A stretch of DNA of 64,000 bases from Streptococcus sp. S5 (GTDB lineage Bacteria > Bacillota > Bacilli > Lactobacillales > Streptococcaceae). Shown here one piece after another: positions 9,161-16,413 of this stretch (position 1 is the first letter of the stretch; every line of letters begins with the position of its first letter). The translations under genes were made by a program, and so were the position numbers. The notes under the pieces are model-generated. The model was not told the DNA's origin, ran no database searches, and worked only from the letters and a program-made list of their open reading frames with translations. Location: positions 496,001-560,000 of the forward strand of contig NZ_CP139419.1 of assembly GCF_034134805.1 (NCBI RefSeq), read 5' to 3'.

Positions 9161-9763
9161 ATGAAAACAGAACCGATTCATCGTACCAGTATGTGGAAAT
9201 TTAAGTTAAGTGCTGCCACCATGACTTTGATTCCCGCTGCCGTGGGGATTAACTATGTTGCCAAAGCCTTGGCGGAGGGGTTAAAGTTGCCCGTTTGGCT
9301 GGGGTCTTTGGGAACCTTTCTTGCCAGCATGTTGGCTGGGCCGGTTGCCGGTGCCATCAGTGGTTTCATCAACAACGTGATCTATGGGCTGACCTTATCG
9401 CCAATTTCAACCGTGTATGCGATTACCAGCATCGGAATTGGGATTGCTGTCGGAGTTTTGCACGCCAATGGGTGGTTCTCGTCAGCGCGACGAGTATTTG
9501 TTTCTGCTATTATTATTGCCATCGTTTCAGCTGTCATTTCAACGCCACTCAACGTCATCTTTTGGGGTGGTCAGACCGGTATCGCTTGGGGTGACTCATT
9601 GTTTGCGGTAATGTCTGCCAATCATGCACCAAAGTGGCTGGCATCATTTACCGATGAGTTTGTCTTGGATATTTTGGATAAAGTCTGTGTGGCCTACCTG
9701 GCATTCTTCATCTATCGTCAGCTGCCGAAGCGGATGGTGCACTTCTTTAGCGGTGATAAATGA
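9161..9763 (+). CDS. ECF transporter substrate-binding (S) component, specificity unknown
   Basis: 200 residues, very hydrophobic with about six membrane segments and a short basic C-terminus, the size of ECF S components. The Gly/Ala-rich stretch around residues 47-105 (TFLASMLAGPVAGAISGF, then ITSIGIGIAVGVL) fits the helix-packing face used to bind the T subunit. It would bind a vitamin, metal chelate or cofactor outside and deliver it through the T/A1/A2 module encoded immediately downstream, which makes this a dedicated (group I-like) system. I cannot assign biotin, thiamin, riboflavin, folate, cobalamin or niacin. Heme is another possibility, since dedicated ECF heme importers are known in lactobacilli and staphylococci. 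The start has a good ribosome site (AAAGGAGAAG); the stop overlaps the next start (ATGA). Codon choice differs from neighbouring genes and suggests transfer from a Lactobacillus-like donor. Confidence 0.8.
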   Translation: MKTEPIHRTSMWKFKLSAATMTLIPAAVGINYVAKALAEGLKLPVWLGSLGTFLASMLAGPVAGAISGFINNVIYGLTLSPISTVYAITSIGIGIAVGVLHANGWFSSARRVFVSAIIIAIVSAVISTPLNVIFWGGQTGIAWGDSLFAVMSANHAPKWLASFTDEFVLDILDKVCVAYLAFFIYRQLPKRMVHFFSGDK

Positions 9764-10554
9764 TGACTGATCAAACATTGATTTCTGGAGCGCCACGGGT
9801 CAAGTTCAAGTGGTACCAGGTGATCGATCCGATTACTAAGCTCTTGTTCATCTTGGACATGACGTTGTTGAGCTTTGCCAGTATGAATTTATTGCTTCAG
9901 GCCGGATTAATTCTTGTCGCAACACTGCTACTGTTATTTTCCAAATTGAGTTCTACCATCTTTAAGGCGCTGGGATTCAGCCTGTTTATGATTTGCACCA
10001 TGCTGATCATCCAAGGGTTATTTTACAGTCGGAATCAAACTGTGCTGTTTTCTGTGCTTGGGGTGTCGTTCTACAAAGAAGGCCTGATTTACGCCACCAC
10101 TCTGGGTTGTCGAGTATTGGTGATTATTTTGACCAGTGGCTTTTTTATGGTGACCACGAGTATTTCAGAAAACGCGGCCTATTTGGAACTGTCCGGATTG
10201 TCTTATAAAACCGTCTACGTTCTGATGTCGGTGTGTTATATTTTGCCGGAAATGATGCGCAATATGCGGAAAATCCAGCAGGCACAAAAAGTTCGCGGAA
10301 CCAATCCGCAAAAAACGTTGATTCAGAAATTAAAGTCAATCCTGCCGGTTCTAATTCCATTGGTGATTAAGACCTTGGATCAATCGATGGCGCGGTCGAT
10401 TTCTCTCCAACTGAGAGGTTTTGATAATCCCAACCGGACTGTCAGAACCTCCCAGCGCGTGTATCGCCTGTCGCGGACGCTGCACATTGGTCTGACTGGA
10501 TTGGCAATTTTATTGATTGGGTGGAAGATATGGACGATGATAAACGGATTGTAA
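9760..10554 (+). CDS. ECF transporter transmembrane (T) component, CbiQ/EcfT family
   Basis: 264 residues with about five membrane helices in the first 150 residues and a cytoplasmic helical part. The two coupling-helix signatures of EcfT, normally Ala-Arg-Gly, appear as VRG (AQKVRGTN, about residue 185) and LRG (LQLRGFDNP, about residue 220). These contact the two ATPases and transmit ATP-driven toppling to the S component. It starts in a 4-base overlap with the S gene; a second ATG at 9763 is also possible. It ends inside the start of the A1 gene, so the four genes form one coupled operon. Confidence 0.88.
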   Translation: MMTDQTLISGAPRVKFKWYQVIDPITKLLFILDMTLLSFASMNLLLQAGLILVATLLLLFSKLSSTIFKALGFSLFMICTMLIIQGLFYSRNQTVLFSVLGVSFYKEGLIYATTLGCRVLVIILTSGFFMVTTSISENAAYLELSGLSYKTVYVLMSVCYILPEMMRNMRKIQQAQKVRGTNPQKTLIQKLKSILPVLIPLVIKTLDQSMARSISLQLRGFDNPNRTVRTSQRVYRLSRTLHIGLTGLAILLIGWKIWTMINGL

Positions 10555-11366
10555 TTGAAAATTTGACCACCCGTTATCCGGGTACTGAGCAACCACAACT
10601 GCGTCAGATTAACGCGGAGGTTCATACCGGCCAGGTGGTTGGGATTATCGGGAATAGCCACTCCGGCAAATCGACATTGTGCCGTGTGCTGGCAGGGGTC
10701 ATTCCCAAAATGGTGTCTGCTGAGATTGAGGGCGACTGGCACATGTTTGGCCAGCGAGTGTCCGACAATTGGCCCGTTTATAATGCCATGAATGGAGTTG
10801 TACTGCAAAATCCAGCTGGCCAACTAAGCGGGTTGGCAGACACGGTTGCCGATGAAATCGCCTTTGACTTGATTAATCAGGGAATGGCTGAAGGACTGAT
10901 TCAAAAACGGGTTGAAGAAGTTGCCACGCAAATGGGGCTGATTGAACAGCTGAATTTGCGTCCCGAGAGCCTTTCCGGTGGTCAGAGCCAGCGGTTGGCA
11001 ATTGCCACGGCGATTGCGACTAACCCGGCTGTTTTGATTATGGATGATCCGACCAGTCAGATGGATCCCCTTGGCCGCCGACAATTTTTCCAATGGCTGG
11101 CCCAAGTCAAAGAGACGACTGTCTTCATTGTCACCAGTGAAATTGACGATTTGTGCGAAGTCGCCGACGTTGTGTGGGTGCTGCACGAGGGTCAAATGGT
11201 AGCCCAGGGCAGGCCGGGTGAGGTGTTTAATCATTTGGAAGCTGACTGGCAGATTCCAGCCCCGACAATCCAGCAACTTGCTCAAAAAATGGATTGGCGC
11301 TTGGCTGATGGCCGGTGTCCGGTGAATGACGCTGAACTGAAGGAGGTTTGTTATGTCCACAATTGA
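10530..11366 (+). CDS. ECF transporter ATPase A1 (degenerate Walker B/H-switch)
   Basis: About 278 residues from ATG 10530 (a GTG at 10521 is the alternative); it overlaps the T gene by about 25 bases. Walker A GNSHSGKST, Q-loop VVLQNPAG and a perfect signature LSGGQ are present. However Walker B reads VLIMDDPTS, with Asp in place of the catalytic Glu, the D-loop is SQMDP, and the switch His is missing (IVTSEIDDL where THD is expected). This subunit therefore supplies a good signature motif but a poor catalytic site. In the heterodimer with A2 its damaged half-site faces A2's damaged signature, so all defects fall in one composite site. It powers import by the S/T pair. Confidence 0.9.
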   Translation: MDDDKRIVIENLTTRYPGTEQPQLRQINAEVHTGQVVGIIGNSHSGKSTLCRVLAGVIPKMVSAEIEGDWHMFGQRVSDNWPVYNAMNGVVLQNPAGQLSGLADTVADEIAFDLINQGMAEGLIQKRVEEVATQMGLIEQLNLRPESLSGGQSQRLAIATAIATNPAVLIMDDPTSQMDPLGRRQFFQWLAQVKETTVFIVTSEIDDLCEVADVVWVLHEGQMVAQGRPGEVFNHLEADWQIPAPTIQQLAQKMDWRLADGRCPVNDAELKEVCYVHN

Positions 11367-12153
11367 ACTGAACCACCTGACGTTCACTTATCCGGAACGG
11401 TCCTTTAGCTTGGATGTTGAAGACAAACTCTTCGCCGATCCGATGGTGGCGATTGTCGGCCAAAATGGTGCCGGCAAATCAACGCTCTTCAAATTGTTGA
11501 CGGGCTTGCTGACACCACAAACCGGTGTGATTAAGATCGATGGAGAAAATTTTAATGATCTTAAACCAGTCGAAAAGTTACTGAAGGTTGGGATTACTTT
11601 TCAGAATCCTGACGATCAGCTTTTCAACCCGACCGTTCAACGAGAGGTGGAGTGGAGTGTCGCGCAGGTCATGGATGACCACGACACGATTACGAGGCGG
11701 GCTTTAGCGGCTCTAAAAAGAGTTGGCTTGGATGATAAAACAGCTGAAAGTCCATATGACCTGTCATTGTCGGAACGCAAGCTGTTGAGCGTTGCCACAG
11801 TTTTGGCAGTGGATCCGGCGATTTATTTATTTGATGAGCCGATGATGTCGCTTGATTGGGAAAGCCGGCGCAAGTTGACCGCAATTTTCCATCAGTTGGC
11901 TGATTCGGGCCACCAAGTTGTGACCATCACCCATGACATGGATTGGGTCGCCGCCGAGTTTGAGTCGGTGTATGTTATGGAACACGGGAAGTTTGGCTTC
12001 GCCGGCAGTCCACGGGAATTGTTCAGCGATCACGAACTTGTCCAGCGAGTGGGATTACTACCACCGCGGATTATGGACATAGCGAAGTCGCTGGGTGATT
12101 CACAGACATATTTATCGGTTAATGATTATTGCCAGAAAAATCGAGATGTATAG
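11353..12153 (+). CDS. ECF transporter ATPase A2 (degenerate signature motif)
   Basis: 266 residues. It starts 14 bases before the end of A1, with ribosome site GAAGGAGG. Walker A GQNGAGKST, Q-loop TFQNPDDQ, Walker B AIYLFDEP with the catalytic Glu, and switch His in TITHD are all intact. The ABC signature is LSLSE in place of LSGGQ. A2 therefore carries the competent Walker half-site, completed by the LSGGQ of A1, while its own altered signature completes A1's impaired site. It is the last gene of the operon and is followed by a long hairpin. Codon use matches the other three ECF genes and not the flanking streptococcal genes. Confidence 0.9.
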   Translation: MSTIELNHLTFTYPERSFSLDVEDKLFADPMVAIVGQNGAGKSTLFKLLTGLLTPQTGVIKIDGENFNDLKPVEKLLKVGITFQNPDDQLFNPTVQREVEWSVAQVMDDHDTITRRALAALKRVGLDDKTAESPYDLSLSERKLLSVATVLAVDPAIYLFDEPMMSLDWESRRKLTAIFHQLADSGHQVVTITHDMDWVAAEFESVYVMEHGKFGFAGSPRELFSDHELVQRVGLLPPRIMDIAKSLGDSQTYLSVNDYCQKNRDV

Positions 12154-12155
12154 AA

Positions 12156-12232
12156 AAAGTCACCTCTGCGGGTTTTCCAGGTTGAAGGATTAACTTCAGC
12201 TTCTGGCAAGAACTCACATGGGTGACTTTTGT
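12156..12232 (+). terminator. long imperfect hairpin ending the ECF operon
   Basis: AAAAGTCACC just after the stop pairs with GGGTGACTTTT at the far side. Inside, CCAG/CTGG and GAAG/CTTC (loop GATTAA) stack into a long stem. The T run is short, so it may act partly as an mRNA-stabilising or bidirectional hairpin. Confidence 0.6.
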
Positions 12233-12377
12233 GTTTAATAACGTTTCATGATCATCGGGTGCTTCCTCAGATCACTCGGTTTGGTTTTACTTTATTTCAT
12301 GGTCATAATCATATACCATTTCTTTTGGATCTTTTGTTTGACTAATACAAAATAGGTCTTCATAGGTCTTCGCATTT

Positions 12378-12539
12378 TTAGCGCCCATTAGGATCATCAG
12401 TATAATTTTCTGAATTAGGAGACTGTCCCATCACTATTCGAACTTTGTCTCCCAACTTACGCTGTTCCCATTCATCCGTGAATCCTTTAAATCGCAATTC
12501 TGGAACTTTCTTTTTAACTGAATCATCTATTTTCGCCAT
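12378..12539 (-). pseudogene. hsdS remnant: N-terminus of a type I restriction specificity subunit
   Basis: A 53-codon frame starting ATG at 12539 reads MAKIDDSVKKKVPELRFKGF, then TDEWEQRKLGDKVRIVMGQS and PNSENYTDDP. The PELRFKGFTDEWEQRKLG block is the hallmark start of HsdS target-recognition subunits, and full HsdS proteins have about 400 residues. It stops at TAA 12378. Just beyond, another frame on the same strand is open for about 30 codons (NAKTYEDLF..., ending YDHEIK-stop near 12290), which does not look like HsdS, so the end may be a junction with a second broken gene. No hsdR or hsdM is present. This is debris of a mobile or restriction locus beside the ECF island. The rest of 12154-12762 contains only this, the terminators and unassigned AT-rich DNA. 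Confidence 0.75.
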
Positions 12540-12654
12540 AGTCCCCACCATTTTATTGGTTTTTCTTGATTTACTTTATCAACAGTCTCGTTGGTTGGTA
12601 CCAATGGAGTAAGGCAGCTAAGAAGGGGTATTAGTGACAATTAATAAAATGCAT

Positions 12655-12684
12655 GAGGTTGGGCATGTTGCCCCACCTCTTTTT
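12655..12684 (+). terminator. terminator-like hairpin before the AEC transporter gene
   Basis: GAGGTTGGGC (12655-12664) pairs with GCCCCACCTC (12670-12679) with one mismatch, followed by TTTTT. It marks the right edge of the foreign-looking segment. Confidence 0.7.
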
Positions 12685-12762
12685 ATGATATACTAGAGTA
12701 GTTTTTGAGACTTGTAAAAAATGTTTTTTTTAGTTCAAATTTAAAAAAGAAAAGGGGAGAAC

Positions 12763-13701
12763 ATGGACATCTTTTTGAGGAGCATATCAGGGATTCTCGT
12801 CATCCTGGGCATGATTTTAGTGGGCTTTATCATTGGTGAAAAAGGCTGGTTCGATGACAAGTCACGTGGCTTGATCGCTAAATTGGTCACTCAAGTTGCT
12901 CTGCCCTGCTACATGCTCTACACCATCACACAGCGCTTCACGGCAGCTGACCTTCTAAAAATGTTGCCAGCCTTGCGATTTCCTGCCCTGTCTATGGTTA
13001 TTTTACTTGGCATCGCGACAGCAGTAGCTAGAATTTTTGCAGTGAGACAGGACCGCCGTGGCCTCTTTATTTCCATGTTTTTTAATTCCAATACGATTTT
13101 TGTGGGTCTTCCCATCAACCAGGCCCTCTTTGGGGATGACAGCATTCCCTATGTTTTGATCTATTACATGTGTAATACGACCTTTTTCTGGACCTTGGGG
13201 ACCTATCTCATCCAGCGGGATGGTGAGGGAGAAGCTCGGTTTGATCTCAAAACGAGTCTGAAAAAAGTCTTTTCTCCGCCACTCATGGGCTTTCTCTTGG
13301 GACTAGTCTTGGTGATGCTGCAGATCAAGTTGCCAGCCTTTCTAGCCAGTGATTTGCAGTATCTGGGTAATTTAACAACCCCTTTATCCATGATATTCAT
13401 CGGTTTGTCAGTGTCTCATGTAGGTGTGAAGCAGTTGGTTCTGGGAAAAGATCAGCTATTGATTCTACTAGGTCGCTTCCTGGTTGCCCCTCTCTTGATG
13501 GCGACCATCGTCTACTGGTTGCCTCTTCCAAGCTTGATGAAGCAAGTCTTTATCATCCAGTCCGCCATGCCTGTGATGACCAATGCGCCGGTTGTTGCCA
13601 GACTCTACGGAGCTGATAGTGATTATGCAGCCGTCATGGTGACAGAGACGACCCTTGCAACCATGGTGGTGATCCCTATTCTTATGCTGTTGATGGCTTA
13701 A
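12763..13701 (+). CDS. AEC family transporter (auxin efflux carrier/malate permease type)
   Basis: 312 residues, about ten membrane helices in two inverted halves, with the family hallmarks of a short N-terminal helix followed by GFIIGEKGWFDD and a central NTIFVGLPINQALFG segment. AEC proteins move organic anions or small metabolites; the second family member in this window (31570) is tied to malolactic fermentation, but this one has no enzyme partner, so its substrate is open. It has its own ribosome site (AAAGGGGAG) and ends in a bidirectional terminator shared with the convergent gene. Its DNA looks ordinary streptococcal, which places the island boundary upstream of it. Confidence 0.88.
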   Translation: MDIFLRSISGILVILGMILVGFIIGEKGWFDDKSRGLIAKLVTQVALPCYMLYTITQRFTAADLLKMLPALRFPALSMVILLGIATAVARIFAVRQDRRGLFISMFFNSNTIFVGLPINQALFGDDSIPYVLIYYMCNTTFFWTLGTYLIQRDGEGEARFDLKTSLKKVFSPPLMGFLLGLVLVMLQIKLPAFLASDLQYLGNLTTPLSMIFIGLSVSHVGVKQLVLGKDQLLILLGRFLVAPLLMATIVYWLPLPSLMKQVFIIQSAMPVMTNAPVVARLYGADSDYAAVMVTETTLATMVVIPILMLLMA

Positions 13702-13715
13702 CAAATAGAAACTAC

Positions 13716-13748
13716 AAAAGCTCAAGTTTTAAAAAAACTTGAGCTTTT
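13716..13748. terminator. bidirectional terminator
   Basis: AAAAGCTCAAG (13716-13726) pairs with CTTGAGCTTTT (13738-13748), flanked by A and T runs, between convergent genes. Confidence 0.9.
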
Positions 13749-13749
13749 C

Positions 13750-14082
13750 TTATAACAAGGCTAACAAGATGGTGAGGACCAGAGCGATGCCCGTCCGAAT
13801 CAGATGGTGGGCTGGATGGAAGTTTCCTTTGTGTTTCCCATTCCAATAGGCCCCGTAGCAAATCAAACCACAGCCGATCAGCCAAAGGACTAGAGCGACA
13901 ATCGGTAAAAAGAAGTAGAGGATGAGAGATAAGGTCGCAAGGCTACTTCCGATGAGGAGAAATGTATTTCCTAGAGTGTGATTCCCTTTTTTAACTTCAG
14001 AAAGAGAAGCCAATAAGTGAAGAAGAGCAAAAGCAAGGGCAAAGAAGGCTGTAAAAAAGCCGAGAAGAATGTGGAAGAACAT
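13750..14082 (-). CDS. small integral membrane protein, function unknown
   Basis: 110 residues with about four hydrophobic segments (near residues 5-27, 42-60, 64-80 and 92-108) and a basic, His-containing loop (NGKHKGNFHPAHH) before the last helix. I do not recognise a family. It begins ATG 14082 with the ribosome site GGAAAC/AAAGG just upstream and could be cotranscribed with the HXXEE gene behind it (34-base gap). No cysteine pairs or catalytic motifs are visible. Confidence 0.65.
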   Translation of the reverse strand: MFFHILLGFFTAFFALAFALLHLLASLSEVKKGNHTLGNTFLLIGSSLATLSLILYFFLPIVALVLWLIGCGLICYGAYWNGKHKGNFHPAHHLIRTGIALVLTILLALL

Positions 14083-14116
14083 AGGGTTTCCTTTCTAAGA
14101 TATGATTGCCTGAGTA

Positions 14117-14587
14117 CTATTTTTTATGACTGATTTTATGAAGAATCATAAATGATACTACAAGATTTAAAATAATAACCAATAAGGTAAAAAGAGAGTA
14201 ACCATAAAGTTTAATTGGAAATTCATTTTTGAGATTGCAAAGAGCAAACAAACTCGTTAAAATGCCCGTCAACAATCCAGGCACATATTTTCGTATAACG
14301 ATTGTTTGAATCAGATGTCCGAAAACATGGTAGATATAAGCGATTATGATGCTTGCGTAAATGCTATAGTTGTTAAACTGGTAACTAAGATATAGCGATG
14401 TCATTAGGATCAGAAATTGCTCCAAGACAATGGCATTGAAAGCAAAAGGAGTGTAATAAGATAGGATTCGATTGTTTGGATACTGGATTGATATTTTTTT
14501 GACAAAGGATGGCATCCAAACGATTTCTTCCAGTTCGTGAAGCATGAAGAGTGATGGAAATAGAAAGTAAAATTGCACGCTGGTCAT
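14117..14587 (-). CDS. HXXEE-domain membrane protein
   Basis: 156 residues, about five hydrophobic segments. The N-terminal helix contains FMLHELEEIVWMP, the H-x-x-E-E motif that names this uncharacterised family; the conserved His further on is in YHVFGHLIQ (about residue 88). The His/Glu pattern suggests metal binding in the membrane or enzyme activity, but no function is established as far as I know. It lies just after the sczA-like regulator gene (15-base gap) and probably shares its transcript. It is distinctly AT-rich, more so than most neighbours, which may mean recent acquisition. Confidence 0.75.
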   Translation of the reverse strand: MTSVQFYFLFPSLFMLHELEEIVWMPSFVKKISIQYPNNRILSYYTPFAFNAIVLEQFLILMTSLYLSYQFNNYSIYASIIIAYIYHVFGHLIQTIVIRKYVPGLLTGILTSLFALCNLKNEFPIKLYGYSLFTLLVIILNLVVSFMILHKISHKK

Positions 14588-14602
14588 TGAAAATACTCCC
14601 TT

Positions 14603-15142
14603 CTAGTTCGAGCCCACTTTCAGTATCTCCAAATAAAACTGGGTCACTTCTTGTTCGGTGTAGGACTTGCCTTTTTTCAACCACCAGCTGAGGGTTTCGA
14701 TGAAATGGCTGACGACCAGGTGTTTGAGGTAGGAGTGAGGGATGGTTGGATGGGACTTGATGAGTTCATCTGCTACCATTGGATAGACATCGTGTTCCAG
14801 CTCTTTTCGCAGTTGCCGGATGAAATAATCGTTTTTAGAGAGCAAGAGACTGGTCACATGGTCTTGATTTTTCTTGAAATGCTGGAAGATATGGGCCAGG
14901 TAGTCTTGTGGTGAGAGGTGTTCAGCACGCTCAAAGAGATGGTGAAAGAGCTTTTGACAGAGTTCATCTAGCAATAATTCCTTACTTTCGTAATGGCTGT
15001 AAAAGGTTGATCGCCCCACATCGGCTAAGTCAATGATTTCTTGAACCGTGATGGCCTCGTAGTCTTTTTGGTTGAGTAATTGTAAAAAAGCTTGATAGAT
15101 AGCTTTTCGAGTTTTGGTGATACGACGATCCTGTTCTGTCAT
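14603..15142 (-). CDS. sczA: TetR-family regulator, SczA-like zinc sensor
   Basis: 179 residues from ATG 15142. The frame is open further upstream to 15328, but that part is the repeat element described below, so the start at MTEQDRRITKTRKAIYQAF is chosen; it is the normal TetR N-terminus. The HTH is at about residues 25-50 (ITVQEIIDLADVGRSTFYSHY). The position next to a divergent CDF zinc exporter and then a zinc alcohol dehydrogenase matches the pneumococcal sczA-czcD-adhC neighbourhood, where SczA activates czcD in response to zinc. Family and context are seen; the zinc role is inferred from synteny. A palindrome at 15154-15166 lies directly upstream and is a candidate operator. Confidence 0.78.
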   Translation of the reverse strand: MTEQDRRITKTRKAIYQAFLQLLNQKDYEAITVQEIIDLADVGRSTFYSHYESKELLLDELCQKLFHHLFERAEHLSPQDYLAHIFQHFKKNQDHVTSLLLSKNDYFIRQLRKELEHDVYPMVADELIKSHPTIPHSYLKHLVVSHFIETLSWWLKKGKSYTEQEVTQFYLEILKVGSN

Positions 15143-15153
15143 ATGGACACCTA

Positions 15154-15166
15154 GAACAAACTGTTC
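15154..15166. promoter_or_regulatory. candidate SczA operator
   Basis: GAACA-AAC-TGTTC, a 5-bp-arm palindrome 12 bases before the chosen sczA start. The position suits autoregulation. It is about 265 bases from czcD because the repeat element lies between. Confidence 0.4.
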
Positions 15167-15235
15167 AGTAACGTACACCCTAAACGGTTTGCCCCTATCC
15201 TTTCTGTTGATAGTAGTGGATAATAGATCATGAAG

Positions 15236-15406
15236 GGAAGAGATAGTAGTCTCATCTCTCAGAAAATCTATAGAAATAAATGTTTGACGCAGTAGCTGAT
15301 TGGTCTCTTTTTCGCTCTTTAACTCCACTACAAAGAGTACCTAATCAACCTTGCGGGGGTGGGAATACGAATAAATTTTTATAAAAATTTATTCTGTCCC
15401 ACTCCC
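15236..15406 (-). repeat. three-hairpin intergenic repeat element, copy A
   Basis: Read on the minus strand it begins GGGAGTGGGACAGAA and ends near GATGAGACTACTATCTC. It aligns over its whole length with 63748-63922 (copy B): shared blocks are GAGTGGGACAGAA, TTCGT-TCCCAC-CCGCA, GTTGA-TAGG, ACTGCGTC and GAGAG. Both copies fold the same way: an outer GTGGGA/TCCCAC stem around an inner hairpin, a second long hairpin (GTTGATT/AATCAGC in A), and a terminal hairpin (GAGAT/ATCTC). In copy A the inner hairpin is AAATTTTT/AAAAATTT, quite unlike B in sequence, so pairing is kept while bases change. It sits between sczA and czcD. Confidence 0.75.
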
Positions 15407-15429
15407 ATTATAACAGAGGATTAAGGATT

Positions 15430-16335
15430 ATGAAGACAAAACATGCGGTCTGGATCGCTTTTTTCTTGAATTTGAGTTATGCCATTGTTGAGTTTATTGC
15501 AGGAGGGATTTTTGGATCCAGCGCAGTCCTTGCGGATTCGGTCCATGACTTGGGAGATGCGATCGCTATTGGGATCTCCGCCTTTCTAGAGAGTATTTCC
15601 AATCGTGAAGAAGACAGCCGCTATACCTTGGGCTACAAGCGCTTTAGCCTTTTAGGGGCCATGGTAACGGCAGTGATTCTCATGACAGGGTCCGTTCTGG
15701 TTATTTTGGAAAATATAACGAAAATCTTTCATCCACAACCTGTCAACGATGAGGGCATCCTTTGGCTAGGAATCATAGCCGTCAGCATCAATGTGCTAGC
15801 GAGCCTCGTCATTCGCAAAGGGCAAACCAAGAACGAATCCATTCTCAGCCTGCACTTTCTTGAAGATACCTTGGGTTGGGTGGCTGTCATTCTGATGGCT
15901 ATTGTCCTCCGATTTACCGACTGGTATATCCTGGATCCGCTCTTATCTCTTGCTATTTCCATCTTTATTCTGTCAAAAGCCATTCCACGTTTTTGGAGCA
16001 CGCTCAGGATTTTCCTCGATGCCGTGCCAGAAGGAGTAGATATCCAGCAAGTCAAGAGTGATTTGGAGCAGTTGGACCATGTGGCTAGTATCAATCAGCT
16101 AAACCTATGGACCATGGATGGCTTAGAAAAAAACGCTATTGTCCATGTTTGTCTGGAGCATGTTAACCACATGGAGGTTTGTAAAGAAGCGATTCGTACC
16201 TTGCTCAAAGATTGCGGCTTTCAAAACGTTACTATAGAGGTTGATGAAGACTTAGCAACTCATCGAGCCCACAAGCGCAATATTGAGGAGTTAGAAACCG
16301 ATCAAGATCATGGGCATGATCATCACCACCATTAA
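15430..16335 (+). CDS. czcD: cation diffusion facilitator, zinc efflux CzcD
   Basis: 301 residues, six membrane helices. The transport-site motifs are HDLGD in helix 2 (about residue 38) and HFLED in helix 5 (about residue 143), the H-x-x-x-D pair typical of zinc-exporting CDF proteins. A cytoplasmic domain follows (about 205-275) and the chain ends in a His-rich tail (DQDHGHDHHHH), a likely metal buffer. It exports Zn2+ (possibly Co/Cd) in exchange for protons. Ribosome site AGAGGATTAAGG. It is divergent from sczA; a TATAAC at 15409-15414 at the edge of repeat copy A may be its -10. The alcohol dehydrogenase gene follows 78 bases later. Confidence 0.9.
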   Translation: MKTKHAVWIAFFLNLSYAIVEFIAGGIFGSSAVLADSVHDLGDAIAIGISAFLESISNREEDSRYTLGYKRFSLLGAMVTAVILMTGSVLVILENITKIFHPQPVNDEGILWLGIIAVSINVLASLVIRKGQTKNESILSLHFLEDTLGWVAVILMAIVLRFTDWYILDPLLSLAISIFILSKAIPRFWSTLRIFLDAVPEGVDIQQVKSDLEQLDHVASINQLNLWTMDGLEKNAIVHVCLEHVNHMEVCKEAIRTLLKDCGFQNVTIEVDEDLATHRAHKRNIEELETDQDHGHDHHHH

Positions 16336-16413
16336 TGACGACTTGGTATGAGCAGAAGCCTAAGAAAAAGTGTATACTATAGATAAGGAAGCAATAGAAA
16401 GTAGGTTGTTCCT

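Noticed and set aside
15143..15328. N-terminal extension of the sczA reading frame by 62 codons
   Set aside because: The DNA belongs to repeat copy A and sequence next to it, has no suitable ribosome site at 15328, and TetR proteins of this group start at the MTEQDRR position.
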